Shown piece by piece: positions 26,368 through 39,682 of a stretch of 64,000 bases of DNA; the first letter of the stretch is position 1, and each line of letters opens with the position of its first letter. The stretch is from Oreocharis arfaki. Lineage: Eukaryota; Chordata; Aves; Passeriformes; Paramythiidae. The stretch spans positions 1 through 64,000 of the forward strand of contig VZRR01010852.1 of the NCBI GenBank assembly GCA_013398015.1. Direction: 5' to 3'. A program made the position numbers and the translations under genes. The notes under the pieces are model-generated. The model searched no databases, was not told the DNA's origin, and worked only from the letters and a program-made list of their open reading frames with translations.

Positions 26368-27012
26368 CACAGAATCACAGAATGGGTAAGGTTGGAAGGG
26401 ACCACAGAGAGTCACCTGACCCCAATTCCCTGCTCAAGAAGGGCCATCCTAGATCATGTTGCACAGGATTGTGTCCAGACAATTCTTGAATATCTCCAGG
26501 AAGGGAGACTCCACAACCTCTCTGGACAATCTGTTTCAGTGCTCAGTCACCGCACAGTAAAGAAGTTTTTCCTCATATTCAGGTGGAACTTCCGGTGCAT
26601 CAGCTTCTGCCCATTGCCTCTTGTCCTATTGCTCAGCACCACAGAGCACAGCCTGGAAACATCCTCTTGTCACCCTCTCTTCAGATACTGATAAACATTG
26701 ATGAGTTCCTCTCTCAGCTGACTCTTCTCAAGGCTCAGCAGGCCCAGCTCCCTCAGCCTTTCCTTGTAAGGGAGCTGCTCCAGTCCCTAAATCATCTTTG
26801 TTCCCCTCCACTGGACCTGCTGCAGGAGCTCCATGTCTCTTGTAGTACTGGGGAGCCCAGAACTGGGCACAGCACTCCAGATGTGGCATCACCCAGGCTG
26901 AGTAGAGGGGTAGGATCACCTCCCTCAACCTGCTGACAATGCTCTTCCTGATGTACCCCAGGATACCGTCGGCTTTCTGGGCCACAAGGGTACACTGCCA
27001 GCTCAATTTGTG
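26368..27012 (-). mobile_element. CR1 LINE, 5'-truncated 3' fragment
   Basis: The left edge (TCACAGAATCACAGAATGG, then GGTTGGAAGGGACC) is the reverse complement of the avian CR1 3' terminus, so the element runs on the minus strand. Towards the right the minus strand encodes the C-terminal part of CR1 ORF2 downstream of the reverse transcriptase core. This includes QKADGILGYI, REVILPLYSA and PHLECCAQFWAPQ, after which the frame is lost near QYYKRH. The 5' end is truncated near 27,012, as is usual for CR1. It cannot be active. Confidence 0.93.
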
Positions 27013-29065
27013 TCTTTTGGACAATAGCAAAGAAAGCTAGAGGATTGCAAGAAAAATAACTCCGGTTTTTAAAGATGCCACCAAGTCTATGACGTAATTC
27101 TTAATAGTTGCTTTGTAGTCACTCCTCACACCAAATAATATTATGCTCAGAAGATATTGACTAAATAGTGTGATATTTCATCCACAGCAATACTATTGAA
27201 GCAAAATTCTTATGGGTTTAAAATCAGAACTTTTTTGCACAGGTGCCAAGAGAGTGATAGTAATTTGAATAGTCTGAAAATTTGTTCCAGTTAGAAGAAT
27301 TTCAAGATTTAGCACAGTGTTACTAGATTAACTCCACAGAGCTCTCCTAACTATGCCTGCAGACTTTAGGCACTGGTTTTGAGCACAGGTTGAATTGACT
27401 TCTGTGTTTTGCATTCCTCTAGGTTATTTTATAAATCTCAGGATCCAGAAGAAAAACTTACATTCAAAATACCTATCAGTGTATTTTCTGGAGTTTTAAC
27501 AGCTAAAGAAAAGCTAATTCTAATCTCAGATTCAAAATACATTGCAATATTTTGCATAAGCTACGATATGATTTAGTAAAGGGGTACTGTCTTTAAAGCA
27601 ATAGTCAAGATTCAATTATCTTTAAAACAATACTTCAGTTATTTCTATTTAGATAGGCCATTCTTTTTAATTCAATAACAGTGCATATGTTATTTATTCA
27701 GTAAGAGTTTGGTATGAATCTTGTCATGATGGAGTACAGAATTTGAGATCTTTTTCATATGAGAAACATTTAAACAGGTTCTGTTGTCACTTGAAATAAG
27801 AGTGAAGTCACAGAGATTCATATTTGTATAATGAAGTATTGTCTCAATCTAGATACTCTGAAACATCTTGCAAGTGGCTCAGCTGAGAAAAGAACAGTAC
27901 ATATTTTGCTTTGCGATACTGAACCACAATATAGATATTAAGAGATCAGAAACAATCAGGTGAAGTAATAAGCATGCCAAAATAATACCCTGGTTTCAGC
28001 ATCACATCTTTTGGAGTGCTTGAAACAAAGGTGTGAAAATTGAATTGGATTTACATAAATATTTTTAGTGAATAGAAGTACCATTTCAGAATTAATATCA
28101 TTTGATTCCCACATGTATAATACATTTCATTGCTGTTTAAAAAAAGTACTCTTACCATCATCTGAGTTTTTAAGGAAAAGAGTAAGTACTTGAACAAGGT
28201 CGTGAACTGCTAAGGGAGAGGAATATACATGAGTTACATAGACCAAAGAGGAATAAAGAAACTGTTGATGGGGACAGGGGGAGAGAAATCACGAGTCATT
28301 AACTGTGGCTTTATGCTTCACATCTCTCTACAGTGGGTTTAATCCTATTAACTGATTTCCATTCATTCTGTTACTTCCATGGAATAAGATCCTAAGTCTT
28401 CTCCAGGTTAGAAGTGAATATTATGCAATCCAATAACTTTTGTACCTATTGTTAGCATATACAAGGCACATCAGTGGTACCAATGTTTATTCTTAACATC
28501 TAGAATAATTAACAAATTTCTCAACTCTGGAAGTTATCAGTCCTATAAAAGTGAAGAGATATTTCTAAATCCTTCTAGTGAGTGAATAAACCAGTGGGTT
28601 TTATTCAGGTTTTGCAGGTCACTGGATGTTCAAAACAGCAAAGCAAATTAAAAGAACCCCTTCTCTTTTTCTAGCACAGTAATTTTACACTTGACTATAT
28701 GAGCATTTGCTAATATAAAATCTATTGAGGAAGATATGGAGGGAACTTCTTCTAACGCTGCCTTATAAGGTAGAAATAAATGTTGCATTTCAAATCACAG
28801 TTCTCCTTGAAATTTGATTTTATTTCAAAAGGCATCTTGAGCACCAAATTTTTGTCTCTTGGTGACTTCCAATCAGACAAAACCACTTAGAAGTGAAAAT
28901 ATAGTTTTCTAATTGTCATCCTGTAACCTCAGCCTGAAGATCAAGTAGCTACTTTTTGATTTATGCCTCATCACTACTATTGATGTTTTTGCAGGCCATA
29001 AATTTTTTTCCTCTTGTACATTCACCTCCTTCTAGCCTTCGTAGCCTTCCTCAGTTGCCCCTTTC

Positions 29066-29104
29066 TGTTGTTGTTGTTGTTGTTACTATTATTATTATTA
29101 TTAT
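29066..29104. repeat. (GTT)n-(ATT)n compound microsatellite
   Basis: About six GTT units (29,066-29,084) are followed by about six ATT units (29,086-29,104). Confidence 0.95.
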
Positions 29105-32100
29105 GTCTCTTTGAATATTTTCCCAGCTATTGTTTAGGTTCATCATTTTTTGGAATAATTTGGCAAGTCTTTTAGTACTCCATGCGTGCATTTGTGCTTT
29201 TCTAAAAATTACCCAGAAGAATAAATTGTTCTTTAGACTCAATATGTGAAATAAGGGGGTGGGGGGGTAAAAACCAAAACCTTTTAATTTACGTGTTTTT
29301 CTGAACTTGAACACGGTTGTGGAGAAACAGGTATATGCTGCACCCTCCATAAGTACTCTGTTGAGCACGAGCTGTAGGAATGGCCAACACAACTGAAGCA
29401 GAGTAAGATGCTGTAGCAGCAAATTATTGCAGAATATCAGTTCTTTCCTCAGGAGCTCTTGGGATGACAGACTAAGCACGGGCAGTGTCCACAGAGAGTC
29501 CTTGTCTACTGTGTTCAAGCCAAACAAATACACAGAGCTGAAGCCACTGTGCATTTCCAAATTATCCTCTGAGACCTATGGTAGCTGTGCTGAGTTGGCA
29601 GGGCCAAAAATTCAACACAGAATCCTCCACAGAATGCATTTCTTTGTAGCCCACCCTGAGAAGAGAAAGGTCAGGTGTTTCCATGTATTCTCTGTAAATC
29701 TCTTTGAATGTAATAAATCTGATGGGATGCCAATTACACAGAATGATCAACGCTTTTAGATAAAATGATACCACTGCATCCCAGTAAGTGATACCATGAT
29801 TCTACTTCTGTGATTTGAGAAAGTAGGACCTGTTTTTCCAATGCCCCATATGAGAAGTGCAGCCTTTTCTGCTCACAGACAAAACTGGGTGCTTTTACTA
29901 GCTTTTCTCTTTTACTTTCCAGTCTACTGAAAGAGATTTTCCTCTTCGATCATGGTTTTCCTCAGTTCCCTAACATTTATCAATCCAATTAGTTTTGTCA
30001 CCTTTCTTTCTTCCCTTCTGTCTCTCTGATAATGCAGAGATAATGCACAGGATGTCTCCTGACTTCAGAATAAAAATATCTATTTTGAACTACATTATGC
30101 AAAAATGTCTAAAATTATGCAATAACTTAACACATGCAGATCCAAAGTCTTCCATATTGCACAGCAGACCAGTCATTAAAGAAACTGACTTCTTCTTCAA
30201 GGCCTTAGAAACAGATTTCCCACTGCTGAAATAGTAAACTCAGTTTTTGTATTTCAGAGACTCTTTGGAAATGCCTCTCCCCCACACAGCTGCAGTTTCC
30301 TGTCCTTTCTGTTACCTACCTTTGCTAATCATAGCTTCTGTGGAGTTGATACGAGATTTGTACATAGGCTTTTGCAACTTAAAATGCCAGTTTTCATGGG
30401 ACTGTGAAGAAAATTAAGAAGACAGAACCATCATACACTATAAATAAATTGTGGTTACAATCCTAATACAAGATGTAAATCCAATCCATGCACTTTCATC
30501 CTCTTGTAAACTAATATTTAATACTCATTTCCACAGTTATATTTATGTGCTCTGAATGTCTCCCCTAGTGTCCTTCTAAATTGTCATTTTAATATATAAA
30601 ACCTTTTTGAACATAGATGGTGCAGTAAAGACTTTCAAAAGATCATTACAAGTTCAAAGACTTCAGTTAGGACAGCAATTCCTCAGTACAAGCAACTGGA
30701 TCCTCTTAGTCACTAGAAAAACGCACTAAGAAAGTTAGAAGGGCTGGATTCTCAAGATGGCAGTTGGAAACAAAAAGCAAGATGGAATACTTTTTTTCTC
30801 TAAAAAATAAGAAGCCATGTGTCTTGGATGCTGCCTAACAGGGACAACTGAAATTCAGACAAGGAACAAGGGATGTTGTGCGTGCATAACAGTGCTTGCA
30901 TAGAAATTACCCGTAAAGACCCAAAGGGTACAAGGTGCTTCAAAATCAGGTGACAACACAGACTTGAAGGGATGACTTGGAGCAGCTCCTGAAAATTCCT
31001 GTGCCTAGACATGAGTAGAAAGCTGGATGTCAGCACAGGAAGTTTCCTTGCCAGGGCAGCAGATTATGCACTCTCTGTGGCTTTAACATCAAGCCTACAT
31101 GAAGTTAAAGCCTTCAAAGTGAACCCAGCTTTTGGCTTATTTTGTTTCCTTTAAGGCAATAGTCGAGGACAGGCTGGCAATGCATCGTTTTCTATAGTAT
31201 TGAAACAGGCAACAAATTATTAGTGTTTATATAAATGCGAAATAACACAGGTTGGAATCACACTCTTATAGGGGTTAAAACTGAAATGATCAGCATGAAC
31301 CCCCTCGTCTCTCAGTAAATGGATAAAGGCTGCGTGTGCTGGCACTGCGCTATGTAATCACCTTCCACTTTAGCAGGCTGGTGAAATAAGCAGTGACACT
31401 GATAAACAGAGGACCTCTTCCAGGTTGCAGTATGGACCCAGAAAGAGATGGTCTGTTGGAAAACCAGTGCTAAACCTAAGCTAAGGTCACAAATGTAGGG
31501 ATAGGTTACCCAGGAGGAATAATTGGCAGCAGAGAAAGTTCATACCCAGTCTCAGGAATCAGATGTCTCATTTTTGTCTCAAAGGAGAAGAATTTACACT
31601 TTTTTTTCTTCTTTTTCTTTTTTTTTTTTAATAAGATGTCACATTGCTCTAGAATTTCTCTCTGTTAAATGTACAGATCAGAATTCAACATTAGGAGTCC
31701 TCTAGAAGATTAAAGTGGGGTTTGCCATAAAAGTTCTTATTGGGGGATTAGGAAGTAATGTTTTCACCAGAATTATGGTTGTTCCCATTGCACAAAAACA
31801 CATATTTATGACATGTATTAGAAGCATTTCAGTTCAGTGCTTACTAGGAATTGGGCATAGTGATTTGTAAAAGCTCACTTGGCATTTTTTAAAAAATTGG
31901 TTTTCTCAGAGCTCTTCTGCTTTTGCTTGTTTCTAAATTTAATTAATAATAAAATTGTTGTCTACAGGGAGCACTGACAGTTTAGCCACTAGAATGTTTC
32001 AAGTATTTTAGGTGCAGATCAAAGCAGACTATTGCGCTATAAATCAATCTAATATTGTAATTGCCCTTCCCATTCCTCTGTTTACTGTGTCTTGGACATC

Positions 32101-35100
32101 ACTTATGCATCAAGCAGATGTTTCTATTGGGATGGACACAATGACTTCTAGATACTTTTTATGAATCCAAAGAATTTAAAATCAAGGAATATAGATTAGT
32201 ATCCAGAGTTCAGAAGTACATCCTTCTGCATTTTGTCAAAATGCATGCTGCATATCAGTCTATTTCTCAGTTGCCCATTTTAACATAATCTTTGAGATGT
32301 CTTAATTGTCTTTTCAGTTCTATCCTACTTATATTTTTATTTATTTCTTATTTTGACGTCTCACTTTGAGTCATATTCTTATATTCTAATTAAAGTATAT
32401 TCAGCATCAATCTTTATATGAATACCAGGTGGTGCAATATTAGCCCTTTATTATGGCTTTCCAATTATTCCTATTGCTTTTTATCAGAATCTCATCGAGC
32501 TTTTTAACTTCTCACAATCAACCTTGTTCTGGAGAGATATTTAAGATATGACAAATACTGATATAGTACAGAGAGAAAGATTTTTTGTAATGACTGGTTG
32601 TTTAATTGGTAGTTGAATGGAAAATATTTTGAATATTGAGGTACTCACTTTGAGTTTGCCTTTGAAATCAGAAAGAATTCTCTGCAGAGAACCTCAGAAG
32701 AGGGTGCAAGGACTGTGAAACTTTTGCAGGCTCTTCTAATGCATCATATAATGACAACACGGAAAAAATGATCCTGAATTAAATATAAAGAGGTAATCTA
32801 TGTTCTCTATGTTCTTTATGTATCTGCTGCTCTTGTGCTCCAGATCTCCTTCTTAGAATTTCTACTTGCCCTGTATCCCAGAAATATTTTCTGTAATATT
32901 GTATTATGTTTAGCATTATCATAAATATGCTTTTGAGTAAAAACCACTTATTTTGTAAATATTTGTGAACTGTAGAAAATCATTCAGCTCATCCCAGTAT
33001 CTGTAGATTCAGCTGGCAGAATGAGGTAAGCGTAACATTACCATGGCAAATAATTCACTTAAAGAATACAATGTACATGCTTCAGAGGTACAGATACCTC
33101 AGTAGAATCCTGCATGTGTCTGTGCTGTCAACAAAAGGGCAGGTATTTCCATCACGTGGAAATCAGTTGGCACAACTAGTTCTCTGTGAGGATTGGAAAA
33201 ATGGACAGCAAAACTGATTTTGTCAAGGACAAAAGGAGAGTGAAGGGCAACACAAGAGAAAACAATAATATATTTAGGCATATCATTAAGAATATTTGAA
33301 TGATCCTTATCCAAGCAAAGGACAGTTAAAAGTGATAAATGTAATAACTGTGAAAAATAAGCACGAGAATTCATGTAAGCTTTTTACTAAACCCACAAAA
33401 GGTTGACTTACCATAAGCTATCAAAGATGTCATTAAATCATCAGACTTTAAGAATTGCCTATTGTGATTTCTGAGATACACCTTTCTCTCCCAGTACTGT
33501 GATTAATTGTGTACAACTCCAGAAATTGATACCTGTAAGGAAGTTCCAATGTCAGACAGACAAAGAAAGTAAAATATAAAGAAAAGTCATATCTTGTTAC
33601 ATTTAGCAACCCTATTCACCTCAGTGGGTCTCATCATAGGTGTACAGGCGGTTAGACCCATCTCTAAAATTATGCTGTGCTAAGTATGAGAGTACAGCAG
33701 ACAGTTTAATAAATGGGCTACATCAAGTCAGTTCAATGGTGTTCTGCGGAGTATAGTCTATATACCAATAAAAATATCCAGGATTTTTATTAATTCCATT
33801 AAAGTAGCACGCTACCTCCAAATATTTATAGAGATCAAGCAGACTCACTTCAGGACAAGTCCTTCATACATACCAGAGGAACTCTTCCTGAAATGTAAAC
33901 AGTTGGCATCTGCTGAACCATAATCCCTAAATCAGAAACACAAATGTTTGGATTAACAAAAAATTGAAAGCCTCATTCTTTGTTGCTGACATCCCGGTAC
34001 ATATTGTTTCACTTTTGGTGTTGTGTGCATGACTAGTGTTCTTTATTCAGGACTGGAAATGCAGTGACTTTTTGGCATAGTGACCACAAAGGACAGTGGT
34101 GATTAAATTCAAGCCAGCACAAACCATCAGTGATGCTCACTGACTTGAGAAGATTTGAAATCAAGTTTTCAGTTCAATGCTACACATGTGATGCAGTTTG
34201 AAGCAACTGAGATTTGATACTCTTAAGAATCAGAGAAATAAAAGGATATTTATTTTACCCCTTTAAAAGAGTATATTGATCTGATACAGGAAGAACTTGA
34301 GGAAATATAAAACATAAGCTTGTGAGTACCATCATTGAAATCTGTTTGGTTTTATAAACATAGAGTTTTAGCATCCCACTGCACCAGGAACTGTGTTCAG
34401 TAACTGTTAAGTGTTTTAGCACAGACCCAGAATTGCTGTCTGTCATATTTACAGTGCACATATATGTAATACAGAATGAATATATACAGAATATTCCATT
34501 GTACAAACTAAAGCTATAATAATGAATAATATCAAAGCAAACTGCTTTAATTGTAATGCTGAAGGAATGAAATTTGAAATTATTTTCCAAAGTAATTTAT
34601 TTTTGTATAGTGGTTTTTTTCTTGAAGAGAATAAATACACAGCTATTGGAGAGCACTGAAAAGTTGGAGAAGAATGAGAATGAAGTTGCAGGTCTTGGTG
34701 CTGAGAACCAGGGGCACAAGCAGTGGTCTTGGAATGTCTGCCTCTTCTGGTTTGTGCTGTGGTTTTAGGCTTTATGCATCCCAGTAGGATGAGCCATGAT
34801 CAAGCTGGGGTTTCATGGATTTCAGTCTTACTCTTCCCGAGCCACACTCTAGCCACTGCTTCCAGCCTCATGCCAAGGTCTCCAAAAGTTGTTATAGCCT
34901 CTCCAGGTCCATAGGAGGAGGGTGAAAGAACTAAGTGCTCCAGGTTAACCTACCTGGTGAGGGGCATTCCTGCAGCCTGTGCTCCCAAGGGTAGTGGATT
35001 GGTAACTGCACGTTGGAGCTGGCAGTGACAATTCTGAACTAGCACCTCTTCGGAGCCTGAGGTGCTCACCAGCTGTTGCCTTTGGCAAGATGACAGGGAA

Positions 35101-37005
35101 GCAGTCACATTTCCTCTGAATTCTCCCTAGCTTTGCACACACTTGTGACAGGTACTCAGTGTACACTCATTTTTTTCTTCTTGGATTTCACAAATCTATT
35201 TGGCTGGGAAGTAAATTCTAAGTACGTTTCAGGGAAGACTGGAATTGTCCACATAAAAAAAGTTTGATGCCTTGAAACTGTTACAAAACAAAAAATAAAA
35301 TCAGTGAAATACCCCAAAGTGTAATTTTAATTGTTTTAGTAAGTTCTTTCATGTTGTATTTTCATGTTATCATTTCTGTACATAGTAGACTTCATTATAC
35401 TCTGTAAGAAGAAGGGAAGGCTTTCAAATTAGGTTGCATATTGAATTTTAGAATTTTCATATGACTTCAAAATATCAAAATAATTGCTTCTTGTCTATGC
35501 AAACATGAAGGGTTTGCCTTCATTCCCACTCTGTCAGAACAAATCCAAACTTCTTGACAGTATAAAAAATGTGCCCTGAATCTTATTGCCAATATTCACC
35601 TATTTTCCTTTTCATAAGTGCATGTCATTTTACCAGACATCCCTTTAACCCTGGGGTAAAGGAAAGTAGCTCTTGCCATGTTAAATAATGACCTGTGTAA
35701 ATTTCAGCTGTTGGGGATTTATTCTGTGTCTCCAACAGGAGGAAAAGCTGTTTTCAGTGGTTATGACTTTTAATGTTAATAATTTGAAATAACTGATATA
35801 CTGATATCATTTAGGGAAAATCTAGTTTTTCTGCAGCCTTACTCTTGCCAAAAAGGTCTTAGCAAACAATATAAAGTCATATTGTATTATGGCCATCACC
35901 TTGACACTAGAATTGACATAGTGCAGTGCATTTGTATTTATAGTTTGTACAGTAGCACATTTCACCCTTGCTTTTATTATTCTACTATCATGTAATTCAT
36001 ATCTTTCCAGATTTTGTCACCCTGAGTTACTTATTCACCTGAGCAAGGCCATAAAAATAAGGTCTGAACCTATTTAATTGTAGCCATGAAATGAATGTAA
36101 GAGTTGAGAATGTTGCTCTGGCTGTGGGTGTCTGTGTCTGCAAAAACCCAAATGCCATCCTGGACTGTGACAGGCAAGCAGGACACAAATATGGGTGAAA
36201 AAAATATTTGATTTCTGATTTGAGAGGTTGTCTGTGACAGCCACAATACTGGCATAGAGAATCTCAAACCTTGGGTTAGTCTCTTTTGTAGAATGCAGTA
36301 TTTTGTGCTTGCATGGGAAAAAGAATTCTTCCTAATTTCACAAAATGCAAAATATGGTCAATCACAGCCACCATTAGTAGGATCTGTTCAGGGTTCTTAC
36401 TTTTTGTCATTGTTGTTGTTGTTTGTACTTTTATTCATGAATATTAAAGCCAGATTTTTTTTAAAGCCTTGCAAATAATATTTGTAGAATTACAGATGTA
36501 CCTTGGAATTTTTAATTATTTGCATTTTAAGTAGCCAAGTTTGCTTCATCATTGTTGTGCAATTTGACTTCCTCTGTTCAAAAGACCTGCAAGCCACTTT
36601 GCTGAGCACCGCAAGGTTAACAAATACTCTGCAGGAATTAAAAGGCTTGTTTTTTATCAAAAGGGCTCAGTGATTAAGGACTGCTTCATTGTTTACAAAA
36701 ATTAAAGGAAATTATCATGAAGTAAAAGCAAATACAAGGATCTAATGGCTCTCCAAGCAAGCATAAAGTGAGATTTGGAGAACTGAGTCCTAAGAAACTT
36801 GCTTGACATCTTACTTCAAACAAAAATTGAATATGTAAATGTCTTCCTGCTACTAGGAAATTTATCCAGCTACGAGGAAAGCTGATTCTTATAGAATACA
36901 TATATAGTTAATGTCTTAAGAGAGGAAGCTCAGCTACTTAATTTTTGAGAAAATTTTATGACTTTTCAAAAAACCCAGGACTTTAAAAAGCAGTAAAGAA
37001 ACCAG

Positions 37006-37033
37006 AAAAAAAAAAAAAAAAAAAAAAAAAAAA
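37006..37033. repeat. Homopolymer A28
   Basis: A pure run of 28 adenines. No recognisable retrocopy lies upstream, no AATAAA is close by, and no flanking duplication was seen, so it is treated as a simple repeat and not a retrotransposed tail. Confidence 0.95.
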
Positions 37034-39589
37034 GGAAAAATGAAAAAAACCTTGATGCTACAATCCATTGATAAAATTAAATTAGTTATAATGGGATTGG
37101 CTTACTGGTAAAATATTTGGGGATACAAAAAATGTTTCATAAACACAATGAGATCTCCTGTCATGTAAAATCCCTATCCTTTCTTCAAGAGCCTGTCAAG
37201 AAAACCAGGTTTACTACCTAAATTTTATTTTTCCAAGTAAAAGACAGAATGTTCTGAAAATCAAGCTGTCACTCGTTAATGCTGTCAGAATAACATGTCA
37301 ATTTTACACGCTTGTTCAATTAGACTTCTCTTTCTTCCTCCTCATTTTAAATGGTGTTTGTTCATTTTTTTATTCTCTGGGCCCTTTTTTCAGAGTCCCG
37401 TGGACACAAAACATAAAATCAATGATGCTGAAGTTTATGTAGGCTTAATATTGGGATGAAAAATGAAGGTGCCTGGTCCTGCTGTCAATAAAATGTATTT
37501 GTGTTGTTCTCCATGTAGCACTTTGAACAGGGTGAGTGACAGCGATCTCCGTGTGAGAAGAGGAAGAGCCTTATGGCTCCATTGTATGGGTGGCTGGTTT
37601 TAAAAAAGTCCAAAACATTCATGATCCTTAGAAGGTTTCAGATTGCCACATGTAGACGGGCAAAGTAGCCATGCGCAGTGCTGTGGTGTCTCAGCCTTGT
37701 TTCCATGTACTGTCCTGCTGGGAAGGCATACCAAGGATTGCAGTTTATCAGGAAAAAAGAGAAATGCTTCCTCCAAGGAATCTTTAGATTCAGCAGGAAA
37801 TTCTCGTAGTTTCTGTGGTCACTTGAGGTTAGATTATGGTAATTAGTTCATACATGTAGTCTGTAGTGCCTCCAATAAGAATGTCCTTGAAGGCCACCAC
37901 AGGCAGAACAAGTCAGCTGATGCTGACATGCCACACTGTTAGTTCAAACATGTAGACACTAGAAAAGGTTGTAAGTTCATATTTCAGTCGCTATGTGTGT
38001 GTGTGCATTGCCTGGCTAACCACATGTACATCCATAGGGATACTAGATCTCCAGAAGGATCTTAAATTACTTGCTTTGGCTTTGCTACTTCCTTTTGATA
38101 TTCAGCTGTCTGTATGAATTGAAAGTGAGAAAATAGTTAATACAGTATCTAGATTCATTGTAAACCCCTCCTGACTGATGACTTGCCTTCTCCTGGGACC
38201 CAACATTGTAGCAGAAACCAACTGGTACAACCTGCAGCTACAAGTACTTCCCGGAGTTCTGCTTCTTTTCTAGGGAAATGTACTTTTCGTTAATACTAAT
38301 GTCCAGGAAAAAAATGTATCTGAGGAAGTGTGTTATATATGGAACTTTAGGCTGTTGCTCTTCTTGATGATACTAATCTGTTTTTCCTACAAAGAATCAT
38401 GTGAATTGTTACTCGTCATTGCATCCCTGTGTTCATCTCTTAATACCTGTGGGTGTGAGAGACACCACTTAAAAGAAATCCGCTGCCCAGACTGGGCAAT
38501 TTCCTTGTTACAACAATATATTTTTTTCCTAATGTGTCTTTTGGTTTCATAAGTGCTAATAGAGAGATTCTTACCCAGTACTTTTAAAATGTTTACTGAT
38601 CCACACAGACAGAAAAAGTAAACAATAGCTAAGCGATTGCTGTGATAGATAGTGCAGTCCCTCAGGAAGCATTCATAACATCCACACCAATGCTGAGTTA
38701 TTCTCTCTCAGAAGCACCATTAGCAGTCATTTCACCACCACCGAGCATGTATGTAATTCTGTAGCATCAGTCCCAAGGCTGGCCAGTTCTCCTCAGCAAA
38801 GGTTAAACTGTAGGCAAAACCACTTCACTGTTAAAAAGCAAGTAGAAACCAGCCTAAAGTGTTAAACTTACAGTTTAAAGTCCCATTAATATGGACACTT
38901 AAAGATAAAAGAATTAAATTGTGAACACGAGGGAGTAGTGTATGACTAGTTTTTAATTGTATACTAAGGGACAGCTTACGTCTAATTTTTTGTTTAGATT
39001 AATAGTTTATTTTGGTTTAAGTCTGTTTTAATCCTGAGTTATTTAGAAAAATAATGATTTTGAGAAGGACACAGTGTCACCAGAGATGTAAGTTGGATAT
39101 TATCTATGAATGGGATGCTATTTGATGACAAATATAATCTTTGTAAGAGTAAATAGGTAAATAGTATTCTGAAATTGCACTTTTCCTCACCACATTTGTC
39201 AAGCTTACTGGAAAGCCATGTGCCTTTATGGTTTGTTGAAAAAGATATGGGAAGTCAAAAAGATGTACAGAAAAGAATTCTGAAAATTTAAAAAAAAAAT
39301 AGGAAAAGGTACAAATAGGGAAATAGTAAATTAATTCTTAGCTATTAATTCAGTCAAGAAAAGACTGAGAAGTAACTTGACTACAGCCTTCAGGTACCTA
39401 CAGGCAAAAAGTATTCCTGACCGTTAAGAGCGCTCTAATTTAGAAGGAAGGAATGTGTAATTAGCTGGAGCCAAGAACTCCAGTCTGTTCCCTCATCACC
39501 AAATTAACAATGTGAGCTTTCAACCATTAGAGCCATCTGGGTCTCTCAGAAAGATATGCTACATCTCATTCAGAAGCTACAGAGGCTGA

Positions 39590-39682
39590 TGGATAACATT
39601 TTGGGACCATGCAAGAGGTTAGATTAGACAATAATGCATAATTTCTTCTGGCTTTAATGTCTATTTCTGAATCTAAATAAAA
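39590..39682 (+). repeat. Ancient CR1/L3-type LINE 3' end
   Basis: The string GCAAGAGGTTAGATTAGAC, followed by ATTTCTTCTGGCTTTAATG and CTATTTCTGAATCT, matches by eye the 3' end of old CR1-type LINEs. Those read AGGTCAGACTAGATGATC, then GGTCCCTTCTGGCCTTAAA, then CTATGAATCTAT. The copy is heavily diverged. Some sequence to the left (from about 39,480) may belong to it. Confidence 0.6.

Larger units (their letters stand above)
27013..39589. other. Intergenic, no recognised gene
   Basis: A long AT-rich stretch without a recognised gene or young transposon. It contains a (GTT)n/(ATT)n microsatellite at 29.07 kb and a 28-base adenine run at 37.0 kb. The longest open frame (169 codons, minus strand, 29,051-29,560) ends in translated microsatellite (runs of I and T) and is considered spurious. 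Confidence 0.55.

Noticed and set aside
29051..29560. 169-codon minus-strand open frame, the longest in the window.
   Set aside because: Its C-terminus is translated microsatellite and the rest shows no domain or conserved motif.
33413..33500. Possible minus-strand exon ending at an ATG-GTAAGT donor with about 28 open codons.
   Set aside because: The upstream acceptor lacks a pyrimidine tract, the peptide is unrecognised, and GTAAGT occurs many times by chance in 64 kb.
36961..37033. A28 run considered as the tail of a processed retrocopy.
   Set aside because: No gene-like sequence, poly(A) signal or flanking duplication was seen upstream.
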